Below, one piece after another: positions 7,775 through 16,487 of a DNA stretch of 45,809 nt (its first letter is position 1; each line of letters opens with the position of its first letter). The translations under genes and the position numbers were made by a program. The notes below the pieces were generated by a model. It did no database searches, was not told the origin of the DNA, and saw only the letters and a list, made by a program, of their open reading frames with translations. The stretch is from NCBI GenBank assembly GCA_002718135.1, contig PBDN01000016.1, forward strand, positions 1-45,809. Direction: 5' to 3'. This stretch comes from Pelagibacteraceae bacterium. GTDB taxonomy: Bacteria > Pseudomonadota > Alphaproteobacteria > HIMB59 > GCA-002718135.

Positions 7775-9589
7775 TCAACAATAATTATCTAAAATTTTAT
7801 TTAGTTTAGAATATTTATTGTCTAAATAAAAAAAATCCCTAGGATTTTTCTTATTAGAATGAATATAATTTTCATTAATTATTTTAATAAATTGTTTATA
7901 ATTTGATACAATATTTATATCTTTAAAATCATTAACACAACTATAATTGATGTGATTAATATTTTTATATAAAATTACCTGTGAGCCTGAATAATAAAAA
8001 TCAACAATAGTTGAAGTTGCGTGGCTGCATAATATAATGTCAAATTCATCAATTAAATTTTTTATTGGTTTATCAATAATAATAACATTTAAGAACTTAT
8101 TGAAATTATTTTCAAATAAATAAGCTGGATGTGGCTTGAAAAAAACATCAAACTTATTTAACAAAATTTCTTTTGAAAAATTAATTAATTTAATTATTTC
8201 AATATTAGTTTTTTCAACAAAATCTCCAATGATCAAAAATTTTTTTACTTTATTATTTAAGTTTCTTTTTTTAGGATATTGAATGAGGTGTGAATATCTT
8301 AATGCTTCAATTTCTAAAATTTGATTATTTAAAATATTATTTAATTTAGTTATCTTTTTTTGTTCTTCACCATTGATGGCAAAATAATTAGGTAACAAAT
8401 TAGAATTTTTTTGTAAATCATAAATTTCTTTACAGTAAACATATCTTAAATCCCAGAATCTAAGAGTAGTATGTAAAATACCAATTAGTTTACCATGATT
8501 ATATTTTTTCCAAAATTTATTTAAAATCATTTCCCATGTTTGATTTTCACAAATATAAAAACCAAGTTTTTGATAAGGTAAATTTTGTAAAGCTTTCTCA
8601 TATTTGAAATAATTAATACTATTATTAACTGCTTCTGTACCTATTAATGATTTTGTAAAAGAATAGATAAGTAAATATTTTAAATTTATATCTGTTAAAG
8701 ATGAATTAAAAGTTTTATTTGAGAACAATAGAAATATAGATTTAAATAAAATTTTAAAATATAAACTTATTCCTTTAAAATAAACGGATATATAAAAATA
8801 TTGATCAAAAAAAAAGTGGCTGTCTGCTTGATTAGAAATTTTAATCAAATTTTCTGCATTTCTTAATTTTTTAACTTTCCAAAATTTAAAAAAATTATGA
8901 AAATAACTATAATTAATTTTTCTTTTTTTTAAAATATTGGTTAATTCAGACCAGTAAAAGGATTCAAATACACCTTTTGAAATTTTATCTTTATCAAAGT
9001 GAACAAATATATCAAATAACATAAGATCACTTGTAATATTATTTTTTGATTTAATAAGTTTAATATTTTTCAATAAAAGAATAATTTTAATTATAGCTTT
9101 AAAAAATAAATTAATTTGTAAAAATACAGTAATTTTATTAAAAATATTTATAAAATGAAATTTATTTTGATTTAAAAAATTAATATTTTTTTTTTTAAAA
9201 AAATTAATTAATGATAATGTTAAATTATTGTCTTTTACATCTATTACAACATGTTTTATGTTATATTCCTTAATAATTTCCTCAATGGCAAAAAGTTTTA
9301 TGCAGTTATCGAATCCAGAATTTTGTTCAAATGAATACTTATGAGACAAAGCAGTAAAATACCAAAAAGAAAAATCTTCATTAAATTTTAAATAATCATA
9401 AATTGTTTTATTAAAAATTATATTTTTTCTATAAGAATTAATAACATTAATCAGTTTATTTCGTAATCTAATCTGGTTTTTTTCAATATACTCTATTAGA
9501 TTTATTGAATTATTTTTTTTTATATCAGTTATATTAATAACATTTTTTTCTAGAATATTTTTATCAGTCAAGATGAATCTATCTTGCAT
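7775..9589 (-). CDS. Large GT-B-like surface carbohydrate biosynthesis protein (putative glycosyltransferase)
   Basis: A 604-residue cytoplasmic protein without signal peptide. The N-terminal half is poorly recognisable, with a short hydrophobic stretch near 155-172. The C-terminal half looks like the capsule/CDP-glycerol-transferase type of GT-B fold: IGILHTTLRFWDLRY, PNYFAINGEEQ, FLIIGDF, then FFKPHPAY with the KPHP motif, and DIILCSHATSTIVDFYYSG as the donor-binding end. This resembles families annotated only as surface carbohydrate biosynthesis proteins (TIGR04326-like, from memory). It likely transfers an activated sugar, perhaps a CMP-linked acid, to the growing glycan. It sits 20 bases upstream of the sulfotransferase and 6 bases downstream of the SDR gene. 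Confidence 0.6.
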   Translation of the reverse strand: MQDRFILTDKNILEKNVINITDIKKNNSINLIEYIEKNQIRLRNKLINVINSYRKNIIFNKTIYDYLKFNEDFSFWYFTALSHKYSFEQNSGFDNCIKLFAIEEIIKEYNIKHVVIDVKDNNLTLSLINFFKKKNINFLNQNKFHFINIFNKITVFLQINLFFKAIIKIILLLKNIKLIKSKNNITSDLMLFDIFVHFDKDKISKGVFESFYWSELTNILKKRKINYSYFHNFFKFWKVKKLRNAENLIKISNQADSHFFFDQYFYISVYFKGISLYFKILFKSIFLLFSNKTFNSSLTDINLKYLLIYSFTKSLIGTEAVNNSINYFKYEKALQNLPYQKLGFYICENQTWEMILNKFWKKYNHGKLIGILHTTLRFWDLRYVYCKEIYDLQKNSNLLPNYFAINGEEQKKITKLNNILNNQILEIEALRYSHLIQYPKKRNLNNKVKKFLIIGDFVEKTNIEIIKLINFSKEILLNKFDVFFKPHPAYLFENNFNKFLNVIIIDKPIKNLIDEFDIILCSHATSTIVDFYYSGSQVILYKNINHINYSCVNDFKDINIVSNYKQFIKIINENYIHSNKKNPRDFFYLDNKYSKLNKILDNYC

Positions 9590-9595
9590 ATTGAA

Positions 9596-10321
9596 TTAAT
9601 CCCCACCTGAAACTGTAATAATTGAATCATGAATAAAAGATGACTTATCATTAAATAAAAATTCAAATACAGCTGCTACCTCCTCTGGTTTACCAGCTCT
9701 TTTAATAGGGATTTTATTAATTCTTTTTTTCATTTCATTTAAATTTTTATTTATTTTTTGTTGATTAGAAATAACAAATCCACTTCTCACTCCATTAATG
9801 AGTATTTGTTTATTATTATATTTTGCTAATGATCTCATTAATGACTCTAAAGCAGATTTTGCCGAAGCATAGTGGATAGATTCTTTTGAGCCTCTGTATT
9901 TTATTGAAATTGAACTTAAATAAACCATTCTTGACGGTTTGATTAATATTTTTGATGCATAATAACACAAAAAATATGGCATAAAAGCAATTTCAAAAAA
10001 AGTTTTATCAAAGTCATTTTTATTAAGTTTATGATAATTTTTCCAATTTACAGTGCCCGCACATATTGCCAGTCCATAAAAATCTTTATAAATCTTTTTA
10101 AAACTATTTACTAAATCTTTACAATCCTTTTGAGTAGCAAGATGTGATTGAAAAATTTTAACTTTATTAGATTTGGCATATTTTTTTTTTATATTTTCTA
10201 CTTTTTTTCTATTTGAACAGTAGTGCAATCCTACTTTATAACCTTGTTCAATTAATTTAATAGCAACAGCTGAACCTATTGATCCAGAGGCTCCAACAAC
10301 TAATATAGATTTTTTATTCAT
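9596..10321 (-). CDS. Short-chain dehydrogenase/reductase (SDR)
   Basis: A 241-residue classical SDR. Residues 7-17 (VVGASGSIGSA) form the NAD(P)-binding glycine motif, CAGTVN replaces the usual NNAG, and SSISI plus YASAK provide the catalytic Ser, Tyr and Lys. The C-terminus ends in SGGD, close to the FabG-type GG ending. It oxidises or reduces a hydroxyl or keto group. It shares an operon with a CMP-sugar synthetase (11475) and a radical SAM protein, recalling the PtmA/PtmB pairing of an SDR with a CMP-nonulosonate synthetase in flagellin glycosylation loci. Action on a sugar is therefore more likely than on fatty acids. Its gaps to both neighbours are 6 bases. Confidence 0.85.
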   Translation of the reverse strand: MNKKSILVVGASGSIGSAVAIKLIEQGYKVGLHYCSNRKKVENIKKKYAKSNKVKIFQSHLATQKDCKDLVNSFKKIYKDFYGLAICAGTVNWKNYHKLNKNDFDKTFFEIAFMPYFLCYYASKILIKPSRMVYLSSISIKYRGSKESIHYASAKSALESLMRSLAKYNNKQILINGVRSGFVISNQQKINKNLNEMKKRINKIPIKRAGKPEEVAAVFEFLFNDKSSFIHDSIITVSGGD

Positions 10322-10327
10322 AATTAA

Positions 10328-11467
10328 TTAAATTAAACTACATTTATTACAAGGAGATTGTTTATTTCTAAGTTTATTCAAGTGCATCAATCTAAGATTA
10401 TTATAATTTTCTGAATTCCAAAGTTCTTTAACGGTATATTCATTTGCGTTACCCACTGATAATTCAGATTTATAATCTACATCACATGGGTTTGCTTTGC
10501 CATCCCACCATACAAACATTCTTCTCCAAAGATCTGAGCACGGTGTCAAAATTTCATTCTTATCAGTATTATAAACATTTTCCCATGGTAAGTAATTTAC
10601 AAAAGCAACTTGATCAACTAATTCTCCCCAAAAATCTTGCATTTCATTTAAATCTTGTTCTTCAGAATATTTTACACCTGAAACCCTGGTTATTATCCTA
10701 GATTCAGGATAATCTTTATTTTTTATTGTATTAAATAATCTAATATTGTTTAAAACTTTTTCTAAATTTCCGTTAACTCTATATTTTTTATAACTTTCTC
10801 CATCTGCAGCATCGGCAGAAAATACTAAAGTAGATATATTATTTTTTAATATAGAATGAATTTTACTCTCATTAAGCATAGATGCATTTGTATTTATTTT
10901 AAAATTAATAAATTTATCTTTTGAATAATCCATCATTTTAGCAAAATCTGGACTCATTAATGGCTCTCCCCTAGATGCAAGAGTAACAAATTGAACATTA
11001 TTTTCTATTTCATCAATTATTTTTTTATATAAATCAAATTTCATATGCCCCATATGCCCAGATTTTTTTTTATTAAACACATCATCAGTCTGATAACAAA
11101 ATATACAGCGGTAATTGCACATTGACGTTGGTTCAATTTGAACTAATGGAGGATATTCGTTTAATATTTTTTCTTTAGGATAAACTTCATATTTATACCT
11201 ATTTATCAAGTAATTTATTTTATTTTCATCATTTAAACATTGATATTCAGCAATAACATTTTTAGTTAAATTAAACTTACTATTATCAGATGTTTCTTTA
11301 TTTTTTATTTCAGACAAAATTTTATTAAGAATTTCATTATTATTAGTTTTTAACTCCTCTGTTATAAAATTTTTTATTTCATCATTAATTGATTCATATT
11401 TTAGATTTTCATTATTTTTTATATTTAGTTTAGTGAAACTATTATTTTTTTGATAAATTACTGCCAT
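10328..11467 (-). CDS. Radical SAM/SPASM protein of a glycan locus
   Basis: A 379-residue radical SAM enzyme. About 105 N-terminal residues are Asn/Lys/Glu-rich and unrecognised. The SAM-binding iron-sulfur motif follows as EPTSMCNYRCIFCYQ (C117, C121, C124). The C-terminal SPASM part has cysteines in LTPCSDLW, ANPCDVDY and SPCNKCSL, enough for an auxiliary cluster. SPASM enzymes modify peptides, sugars or cofactors by radical chemistry. No peptide precursor gene is visible, and the neighbours are an SDR and a CMP-sugar synthetase, so radical modification of a sugar or sugar nucleotide (deoxygenation, epimerisation) is a fair inference. The substrate is unknown. Confidence 0.85.
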   Translation of the reverse strand: MAVIYQKNNSFTKLNIKNNENLKYESINDEIKNFITEELKTNNNEILNKILSEIKNKETSDNSKFNLTKNVIAEYQCLNDENKINYLINRYKYEVYPKEKILNEYPPLVQIEPTSMCNYRCIFCYQTDDVFNKKKSGHMGHMKFDLYKKIIDEIENNVQFVTLASRGEPLMSPDFAKMMDYSKDKFINFKINTNASMLNESKIHSILKNNISTLVFSADAADGESYKKYRVNGNLEKVLNNIRLFNTIKNKDYPESRIITRVSGVKYSEEQDLNEMQDFWGELVDQVAFVNYLPWENVYNTDKNEILTPCSDLWRRMFVWWDGKANPCDVDYKSELSVGNANEYTVKELWNSENYNNLRLMHLNKLRNKQSPCNKCSLI

Positions 11468-11474
11468 TTAAAAC

Positions 11475-12197
11475 TCAATTAAAATTTTCTTTAATCCAAT
11501 ATTCAACTTGTGGGATTTGCCATTTATAATCGACATCGCAGCCTCCATAAGATTCTATAGGCGCAATATTTTTTCCCATCCACTTTTGTGGCAAAAGTCC
11601 ATTTTCCATATTTTCCAAACAATGAGGCCTTACAATGGAGACTGACATATCTGCAAAAAAAACATTACCTTGTGAATCTCTATCACAATTTAAGTATTTA
11701 GGGTTACCAAAATATTCAAATTTTACAAAAGGATCAAGAGTTCCTTTTTTATTTAATTTTCTGGCTCTCAAGGGGCTCCACATATTATATATTGATGTAG
11801 AAACAGCAGAATCAAATTTTGGATTTTTGTTTAATATTCTTATACCTTTGTCTATTAGCTTATAATTAATTGTGGGAGAATTAGCAAAAAGAAGAACTAT
11901 ATATTTAATCTTGGTATGAATTTTCTTCATTTGAAAATAAGAATATTGAAAAACGTCTTCTCCTAGTGCCTTACTAGTATTCAGTTTTGCAGGTCTATTA
12001 ATTATTTTACAATCGTGTTTATTAGCAATTTTTTTAATTTTGGGGCAATCTGTGGATACATATATTTCTTTAATAAATTTAGATTTTTTAGATGCCAAAA
12101 TAGGATATTCACAAATTGGACGACCTAAAACCTTGTAAGTATTTTTTCCAGGAAAACCTTTGCTGCCCGCCCTTCCGATCATTAATGAATAAATCAT
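11475..12197 (-). CDS. CMP-sugar (acylneuraminate-type) cytidylyltransferase
   Basis: A 240-residue member of the NeuA/KdsB-like cytidylyltransferase family. It activates a 3-deoxy-2-ulosonic acid (sialic, legionaminic, pseudaminic or Kdo-type) with CTP. The CTP-binding P-loop is IGRAGSKGFPGKN at residues 7-19, where most members have IPARGGSK. ANSPTIN near residue 107 corresponds to the usual QPTSP motif, and DVDYKWQ near the C-terminus to the DIDxxxD-type metal site. It overlaps the epimerase gene by four bases (ATGA) and is followed by the radical SAM gene after 7 bases. It is one of three intact family members in the window. Confidence 0.85.
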   Translation of the reverse strand: MIYSLMIGRAGSKGFPGKNTYKVLGRPICEYPILASKKSKFIKEIYVSTDCPKIKKIANKHDCKIINRPAKLNTSKALGEDVFQYSYFQMKKIHTKIKYIVLLFANSPTINYKLIDKGIRILNKNPKFDSAVSTSIYNMWSPLRARKLNKKGTLDPFVKFEYFGNPKYLNCDRDSQGNVFFADMSVSIVRPHCLENMENGLLPQKWMGKNIAPIESYGGCDVDYKWQIPQVEYWIKENFN

Positions 12198-13090
12198 TTT
12201 TCTAAACTATTATTTTTAATATATTCTGTTAAATCTAATAATCCTTCATCAAAATTAACACTTAAATTAGGTATATATTTTTTTGAATATTCTTTCGTAA
12301 AACGATATGGTGTTTGAGAATAATGAACACTATCTGTTGTTTTTAAATATTTAATTTGGATTTTTTTATTTAATATTTCTTTTAACAAAGCAACTAAGTC
12401 ATTAATTTTTATTCTATAGTTGCCAGTAACTGTTATTGTTTCATTATTGAATTTATTTTCTAGAGCTTTGAGTACTGCTGAAGAGGCATCAGCTACATGA
12501 ATATATTCTCTAATTGTATTTGAGTCACCATTATAAATTATTTTTTTATTATGCAATATTTGATAAATCATTTTATATAGTCCATTATTGAGATTAGATC
12601 GAGGTCCATATAATGATCCAAATCTTAGTATTGTATAAGGTAATTTATATTTAAAATTATATTCTTTTATGTATTCTTCAGAAGCTTTTTTACTTATACT
12701 ATAAAAACTTCCTATATTGCTAACAGCATAAACTGAACTAGCTTGAATAAATTTTTTTATTTTATATTTTTTACAAAGATCAAGTAAACATATAACATCT
12801 ATTATATTAGTTTGTGCGGTTTCTATTGGCTTATTCGATGATTCTTCTAAATCTGAAATTGCCGCAAAATTAATTACATATTTACATATTTTAATTTGTT
12901 TTTCAATTTTTTTTATTTCAGAAATCTCACCTTTTATAAAATTGTGAAAATTTATTGATTTGTCGGGATTCTGTTTATCATATATTATTATGTGATATTT
13001 ATTTTTAAATAATAAATCAGCAACATTAGATCCTAAAAAACCACTACCTCCGATAATTAGTACTTTATTCTTAGACTTAGAAAATTTCAT
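12194..13090 (-). CDS. NAD-dependent sugar epimerase/dehydratase (extended SDR)
   Basis: A 298-residue extended SDR acting on a nucleotide sugar. Residues 12-20 (IGGSGFLGS) carry the GxxGxxG NAD motif; VINFAAISD, SSVYA and YSISKKASEEY hold the catalytic Ser, Tyr and Lys. LRFGSLYGPRSN matches the substrate-binding R-YGP segment, and REYIHVADAS the conserved R-x-x-VxD. The fold is that of GalE/RmlB-type epimerases, but the reaction (epimerase, dehydratase or reductase) is not settled by the motifs. An AAAGGG ribosome binding site lies upstream of the ATG, after a 34-base gap from the WecA-like gene. It overlaps the CMP-sugar synthetase gene by four bases, implying translational coupling. Confidence 0.85.
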   Translation of the reverse strand: MKFSKSKNKVLIIGGSGFLGSNVADLLFKNKYHIIIYDKQNPDKSINFHNFIKGEISEIKKIEKQIKICKYVINFAAISDLEESSNKPIETAQTNIIDVICLLDLCKKYKIKKFIQASSVYAVSNIGSFYSISKKASEEYIKEYNFKYKLPYTILRFGSLYGPRSNLNNGLYKMIYQILHNKKIIYNGDSNTIREYIHVADASSAVLKALENKFNNETITVTGNYRIKINDLVALLKEILNKKIQIKYLKTTDSVHYSQTPYRFTKEYSKKYIPNLSVNFDEGLLDLTEYIKNNSLEK

Positions 13091-13124
13091 AATTCAACCC
13101 TTTATATAACAAATTTAAGTAATA

Positions 13125-14126
13125 TTAGATAAATTTATTTTTTATATGATCATATAAGAAATAACCAATAATAAACGAAAAAATAGATAATATTGAAGAT
13201 AAAAAAGTATCTATTAAAAAACCAAGAATAAATAAAAATAATGAAATAGAAGAAAGTAAAAATAATACAAAATAAGCATTGTGATATTTTAACAATAACA
13301 AGTGATGTAAATGCATATTATCAGGTAAAAAGGGATTTTTTTTGCTTTTTAGTCTAATTATTATTACAGAGAGAAAATCATATACAGGTAAAGCAATAAT
13401 CCATGGAATAATTGAAGGTGAAATCTTTAAAATTCCATTTTGAGAATACTTAATCATTATGATGGCAAGCATAAAACCTAATAATGTACTGCCAGAATCA
13501 CCTAAAAAAATTTTAAATTTATTTAAAAAACCTAAATTAAAAAACAAAAATAAAAGAACTAAAAAACCAAAATCTATAAATATTATGTCAAAAAAATAAA
13601 AACTATTAACAAAGTAAATATAAAAATTTAGAAAAAAAATACTTAAAATAAAGTTTAAAGCTGCTAGGCCATCTATTCCATCAAAAAAATTATAAGAATT
13701 TATTAATATTAAAAAACAAAAAATACTAAATATGACTGAATACTGATACAAATAAACTGGGCCAATATAATCATAATAGCCCAAATAATAAATTTTGTAT
13801 GAAAATAATACTACAAAGGTGCAAACAATGCATTGAATAAATAAACGTACCTTAAAACTAATAGAAAAAATGTCGTCTATTAAACCAACAAGAAATAAAA
13901 TTAATGCAGAAACAAGAATAGTTTTAAATTCAAGTGAAAAATTATTAATAAATAATAATTCATAAGTTAAAAATGAAAAAATTATTATTGAACCACCAAT
14001 TGATGCAGTTGGAATTGAGTGAACTTTTCTTGAGCTAGGTAAATCTATTAAATTTATTTTATGGGCGATATTGCGAAATATAAATAAATAAAAAATAAAT
14101 AATAAAAAAAGTATTAAAAAATTCAT
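13125..14126 (-). CDS. WecA/MraY-family undecaprenyl-phosphate sugar-1-phosphate transferase
   Basis: A 333-residue membrane protein with about ten helices. Family motifs are clear: SSRKVHSIPTASIGG near residues 31-45, GLIDDIFS with the magnesium-binding aspartate pair near 81, NSYNFFDGIDGLA near 143-155, FLGDSGSTLLGF near 208, and HLHHLLL near 273. WecA-type enzymes start lipid-linked glycan synthesis by moving a HexNAc-1-phosphate from UDP to undecaprenyl phosphate at the inner membrane. This is the likely initiating enzyme of the island's glycan. It overlaps the UDP-sugar dehydrogenase gene by four bases. Confidence 0.92.
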   Translation of the reverse strand: MNFLILFLLFIFYLFIFRNIAHKINLIDLPSSRKVHSIPTASIGGSIIIFSFLTYELLFINNFSLEFKTILVSALILFLVGLIDDIFSISFKVRLFIQCIVCTFVVLFSYKIYYLGYYDYIGPVYLYQYSVIFSIFCFLILINSYNFFDGIDGLAALNFILSIFFLNFYIYFVNSFYFFDIIFIDFGFLVLLFLFFNLGFLNKFKIFLGDSGSTLLGFMLAIIMIKYSQNGILKISPSIIPWIIALPVYDFLSVIIIRLKSKKNPFLPDNMHLHHLLLLKYHNAYFVLFLLSSISLFLFILGFLIDTFLSSILSIFSFIIGYFLYDHIKNKFI

Positions 14127-15400
14127 TTTTCTATTTTAAAAATTATTTTATTATTATTTAAGGAATTTTTATAATCATAAATAATAAATTTACTTTTTCC
14201 ATAAATGGATAAATTGGGTAAAATATTTTTTTTAAATGATTTATGGTTAACTGCTATAAATATACCGTCATAATAATCTTTGTTAGGCTTTATAATAAAA
14301 TTTAATTTATGAATTTTTTTAGCTTTTTTGATTTCAATATTGTTATCATAAATGTAACAATTACAATTATTTTTTTGCAAGTAGTTAATCAAATTTAAAA
14401 TTTTAGTATTTCTAAAATCTGATATATTTTCTTTAAAAGCAAATCCTAAAATTAAAATATTATATTTTTTTTTATTTAAATTTTTATTTAAATTACTTAT
14501 AAATCTTTTAGCTAAAATATTAGCAATAGAATCATTAATTTCTCTACTTGGTTTAATTATTTTCGTTGAATAATTATTTTTTTTTGCAATATAATTTAGG
14601 TAATATGGATCAACTCCAATACAGTGACCGCCAACTAGACCTGGTTTAAAATTTAAAAAATTCCATTTTGTATTTGCAGCCTCTAATACTTCATAAATAT
14701 TAATATTCATCTTATTCAATATTAATTCGATTTCATTAATTAAGGCAATGTTAACATCTCTTTGAGTATTCTCTATAACTTTTGCAGCTTCTGCTACTTC
14801 TATAGTTTTTGTAGTAAATATTTTTGCTGAAATTATGCTAGAATATAATGACTTAATTTTTTTTAAAGCATATTCATCAGATGCAGATACAACTTTAGTA
14901 ATTTTTTCAATAGTATGTACTCTATCACCAGGATTAATTCTTTCAGGTGAATATCCTATATAATAATCATTGTTTAATTTAAAATTATTTTTTTCAATAA
15001 ATTTTAATGCTAAATTTCTAGTAACACCTGGATAAACAGTAGATTCTAAAATAATAAAAGAACCTTTTTTGATTATTTTTTTTATCATTTTAAAAGATTC
15101 TTCAAGATGCTTTAAGGAGGGAGAATTATTTTTATTTACAGGTGTTGGCACTGTAATTATAAAATAGTCAATTCCGATTAAATCTTTATAATTATAAGTA
15201 AATGAAATAAATTTAGCTTTTTTAATATCTTGCTTTGAAAATTCATTATTACTATCGTACTTAGATTTTAAATTTTTTATTCTTTCTAAATTTAAATCAA
15301 AACCAAAAGTTTTAAATTTTTTACCAAAAGATAACGCCAACGGTAATCCTACGTAACCGCAACCTATAACGGCTACTTTAATATTTTTATTTATTTTCAT
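14123..15400 (-). CDS. UDP-N-acetylhexosamine/UDP-sugar 6-dehydrogenase (WbpA/TviB type)
   Basis: A 425-residue nucleotide-sugar dehydrogenase that oxidises C6 of a UDP-hexose(amine) to the uronate with two NAD. The N-terminal Rossmann motif is AVIGCGYVGLPLA (residues 10-22), with VPTPVN and ESTVYPG next. GYSPERINPGD and GGHCIGVDPYYL are present; the latter holds the catalytic Cys near residue 265. The C-terminal domain has ILGFAFKENISDFRN. GYSPERINPGD favours the WbpA/TviB UDP-HexNAc group over plain UDP-glucose dehydrogenases. It supplies an acidic sugar, which a Gfo/Idh/MocA oxidoreductase or an asparagine synthase elsewhere in the island could modify. It overlaps the GT4 gene by 14 bases. 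Confidence 0.92.
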   Translation of the reverse strand: MKINKNIKVAVIGCGYVGLPLALSFGKKFKTFGFDLNLERIKNLKSKYDSNNEFSKQDIKKAKFISFTYNYKDLIGIDYFIITVPTPVNKNNSPSLKHLEESFKMIKKIIKKGSFIILESTVYPGVTRNLALKFIEKNNFKLNNDYYIGYSPERINPGDRVHTIEKITKVVSASDEYALKKIKSLYSSIISAKIFTTKTIEVAEAAKVIENTQRDVNIALINEIELILNKMNINIYEVLEAANTKWNFLNFKPGLVGGHCIGVDPYYLNYIAKKNNYSTKIIKPSREINDSIANILAKRFISNLNKNLNKKKYNILILGFAFKENISDFRNTKILNLINYLQKNNCNCYIYDNNIEIKKAKKIHKLNFIIKPNKDYYDGIFIAVNHKSFKKNILPNLSIYGKSKFIIYDYKNSLNNNKIIFKIEK

Positions 15401-16487
15401 CTAATATATTTAAATATTCATTAATTACTATTTTTTCATCAAAATTATTTACAGCAATTTCTCTAGATAATTTAGACATTTTTTTTATTTCATTTTCATG
15501 TAAATTAATAAAAATTTTAATTTTATTTATTAAATCTTCTATATCTCCTTTTGCAAATAAAAAACCATTAATATTATTTTTAACAATATCTTTCAATCCT
15601 GGAACATTTGACACAATCATAGGTCTACCTAAGGCAGAGGCTAATAATAAACTATGAGCCAAACCCTCCCTCAGAGAGGGTAAAATTATACAATTAGATT
15701 CAACAATAATTTTTTTAATGTCGTCTGTAAATTCTATACCGTAAATTATACCTTTTTCCTCTAAAGCCATCATATCTTTTTGATTAAATTTACATTTTTT
15801 TTTGAAATCATAATTTCCTACATAATAAAATTTAATATTTTGATGATTTTGAAAATATTTTGCACTTTCAACATACAAGTTAAATCCTTTTTCATCAATT
15901 AATCTACCTATAAATAAAAAACGTAAATTTTTATTGAAAATAAAATTTTCATTAAATTGGTTTTTGACAGTATTAACTCCAGATCCAGGAACTATTCTGT
16001 AATTATTTTTTACAATTTTATGTTTTCTAAAATATCTATAGTCATATTTATTATGAAAAAAATAATAGTAATTTTTATTAAAAATTTTGTAAAAAATAAT
16101 TATAATAAATCTTAATATTTTTTTCTTTTCTATAAATAGATTACCAAGCCCTGTGATTGTATTAATTATTTTAACTTTAAAAAAAAGATTGACTAAACTA
16201 AAATAAATTACAGGCTTTATTGTAAATGTTAATAAGGCATTAGGTTTAATTTTAAAAAAAATTAAAAAAATTTTTAATATTATAAGAAATTCACTTAGGG
16301 GATTAATTCCAGTTCTAGAAAATTTTACTTCAATAAAATTACAACCTATATTAATTAATTTTTTTGTATATTCATCTTTAATACTTACTATTGTAATTTC
16401 ATGACCTCTATTAATTAATTTATTTATTAAACCACTTCTAAAATTAAAAATGTTCCATGATGTATTTGCAGAAATAATTATTTTCAT
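15387..16487 (-). CDS. Family 4 glycosyltransferase (PglA-like)
   Basis: A 366-residue GT-B retaining glycosyltransferase. The start IIISANTSWNIFNFRSGLI and a FSRTGINPL segment resemble PglA/WbpX-type transferases acting on undecaprenyl-linked sugars. The C-terminal donor domain contains FIGRLIDEKGF near residue 197 and PSLREGLAHSLLLASALGRP near 281. In the usual EX7E motif the second Glu is Leu here (E-GLAHSLL-L), which is unusual. It probably adds one of the first sugars to the WecA product. It overlaps both the dehydrogenase gene (14 bases) and the polymerase gene (4 bases). Confidence 0.88.
   Translation of the reverse strand: MKIIISANTSWNIFNFRSGLINKLINRGHEITIVSIKDEYTKKLINIGCNFIEVKFSRTGINPLSEFLIILKIFLIFFKIKPNALLTFTIKPVIYFSLVNLFFKVKIINTITGLGNLFIEKKKILRFIIIIFYKIFNKNYYYFFHNKYDYRYFRKHKIVKNNYRIVPGSGVNTVKNQFNENFIFNKNLRFLFIGRLIDEKGFNLYVESAKYFQNHQNIKFYYVGNYDFKKKCKFNQKDMMALEEKGIIYGIEFTDDIKKIIVESNCIILPSLREGLAHSLLLASALGRPMIVSNVPGLKDIVKNNINGFLFAKGDIEDLINKIKIFINLHENEIKKMSKLSREIAVNNFDEKIVINEYLNILDENK

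Noticed and set aside
14123..15400. Plain UDP-glucose 6-dehydrogenase (Ugd)
   Set aside because: The GYSPERINPGD and GGHCIGVDPYYL motifs and length fit the WbpA/TviB UDP-HexNAc group better, though substrate is not proven.
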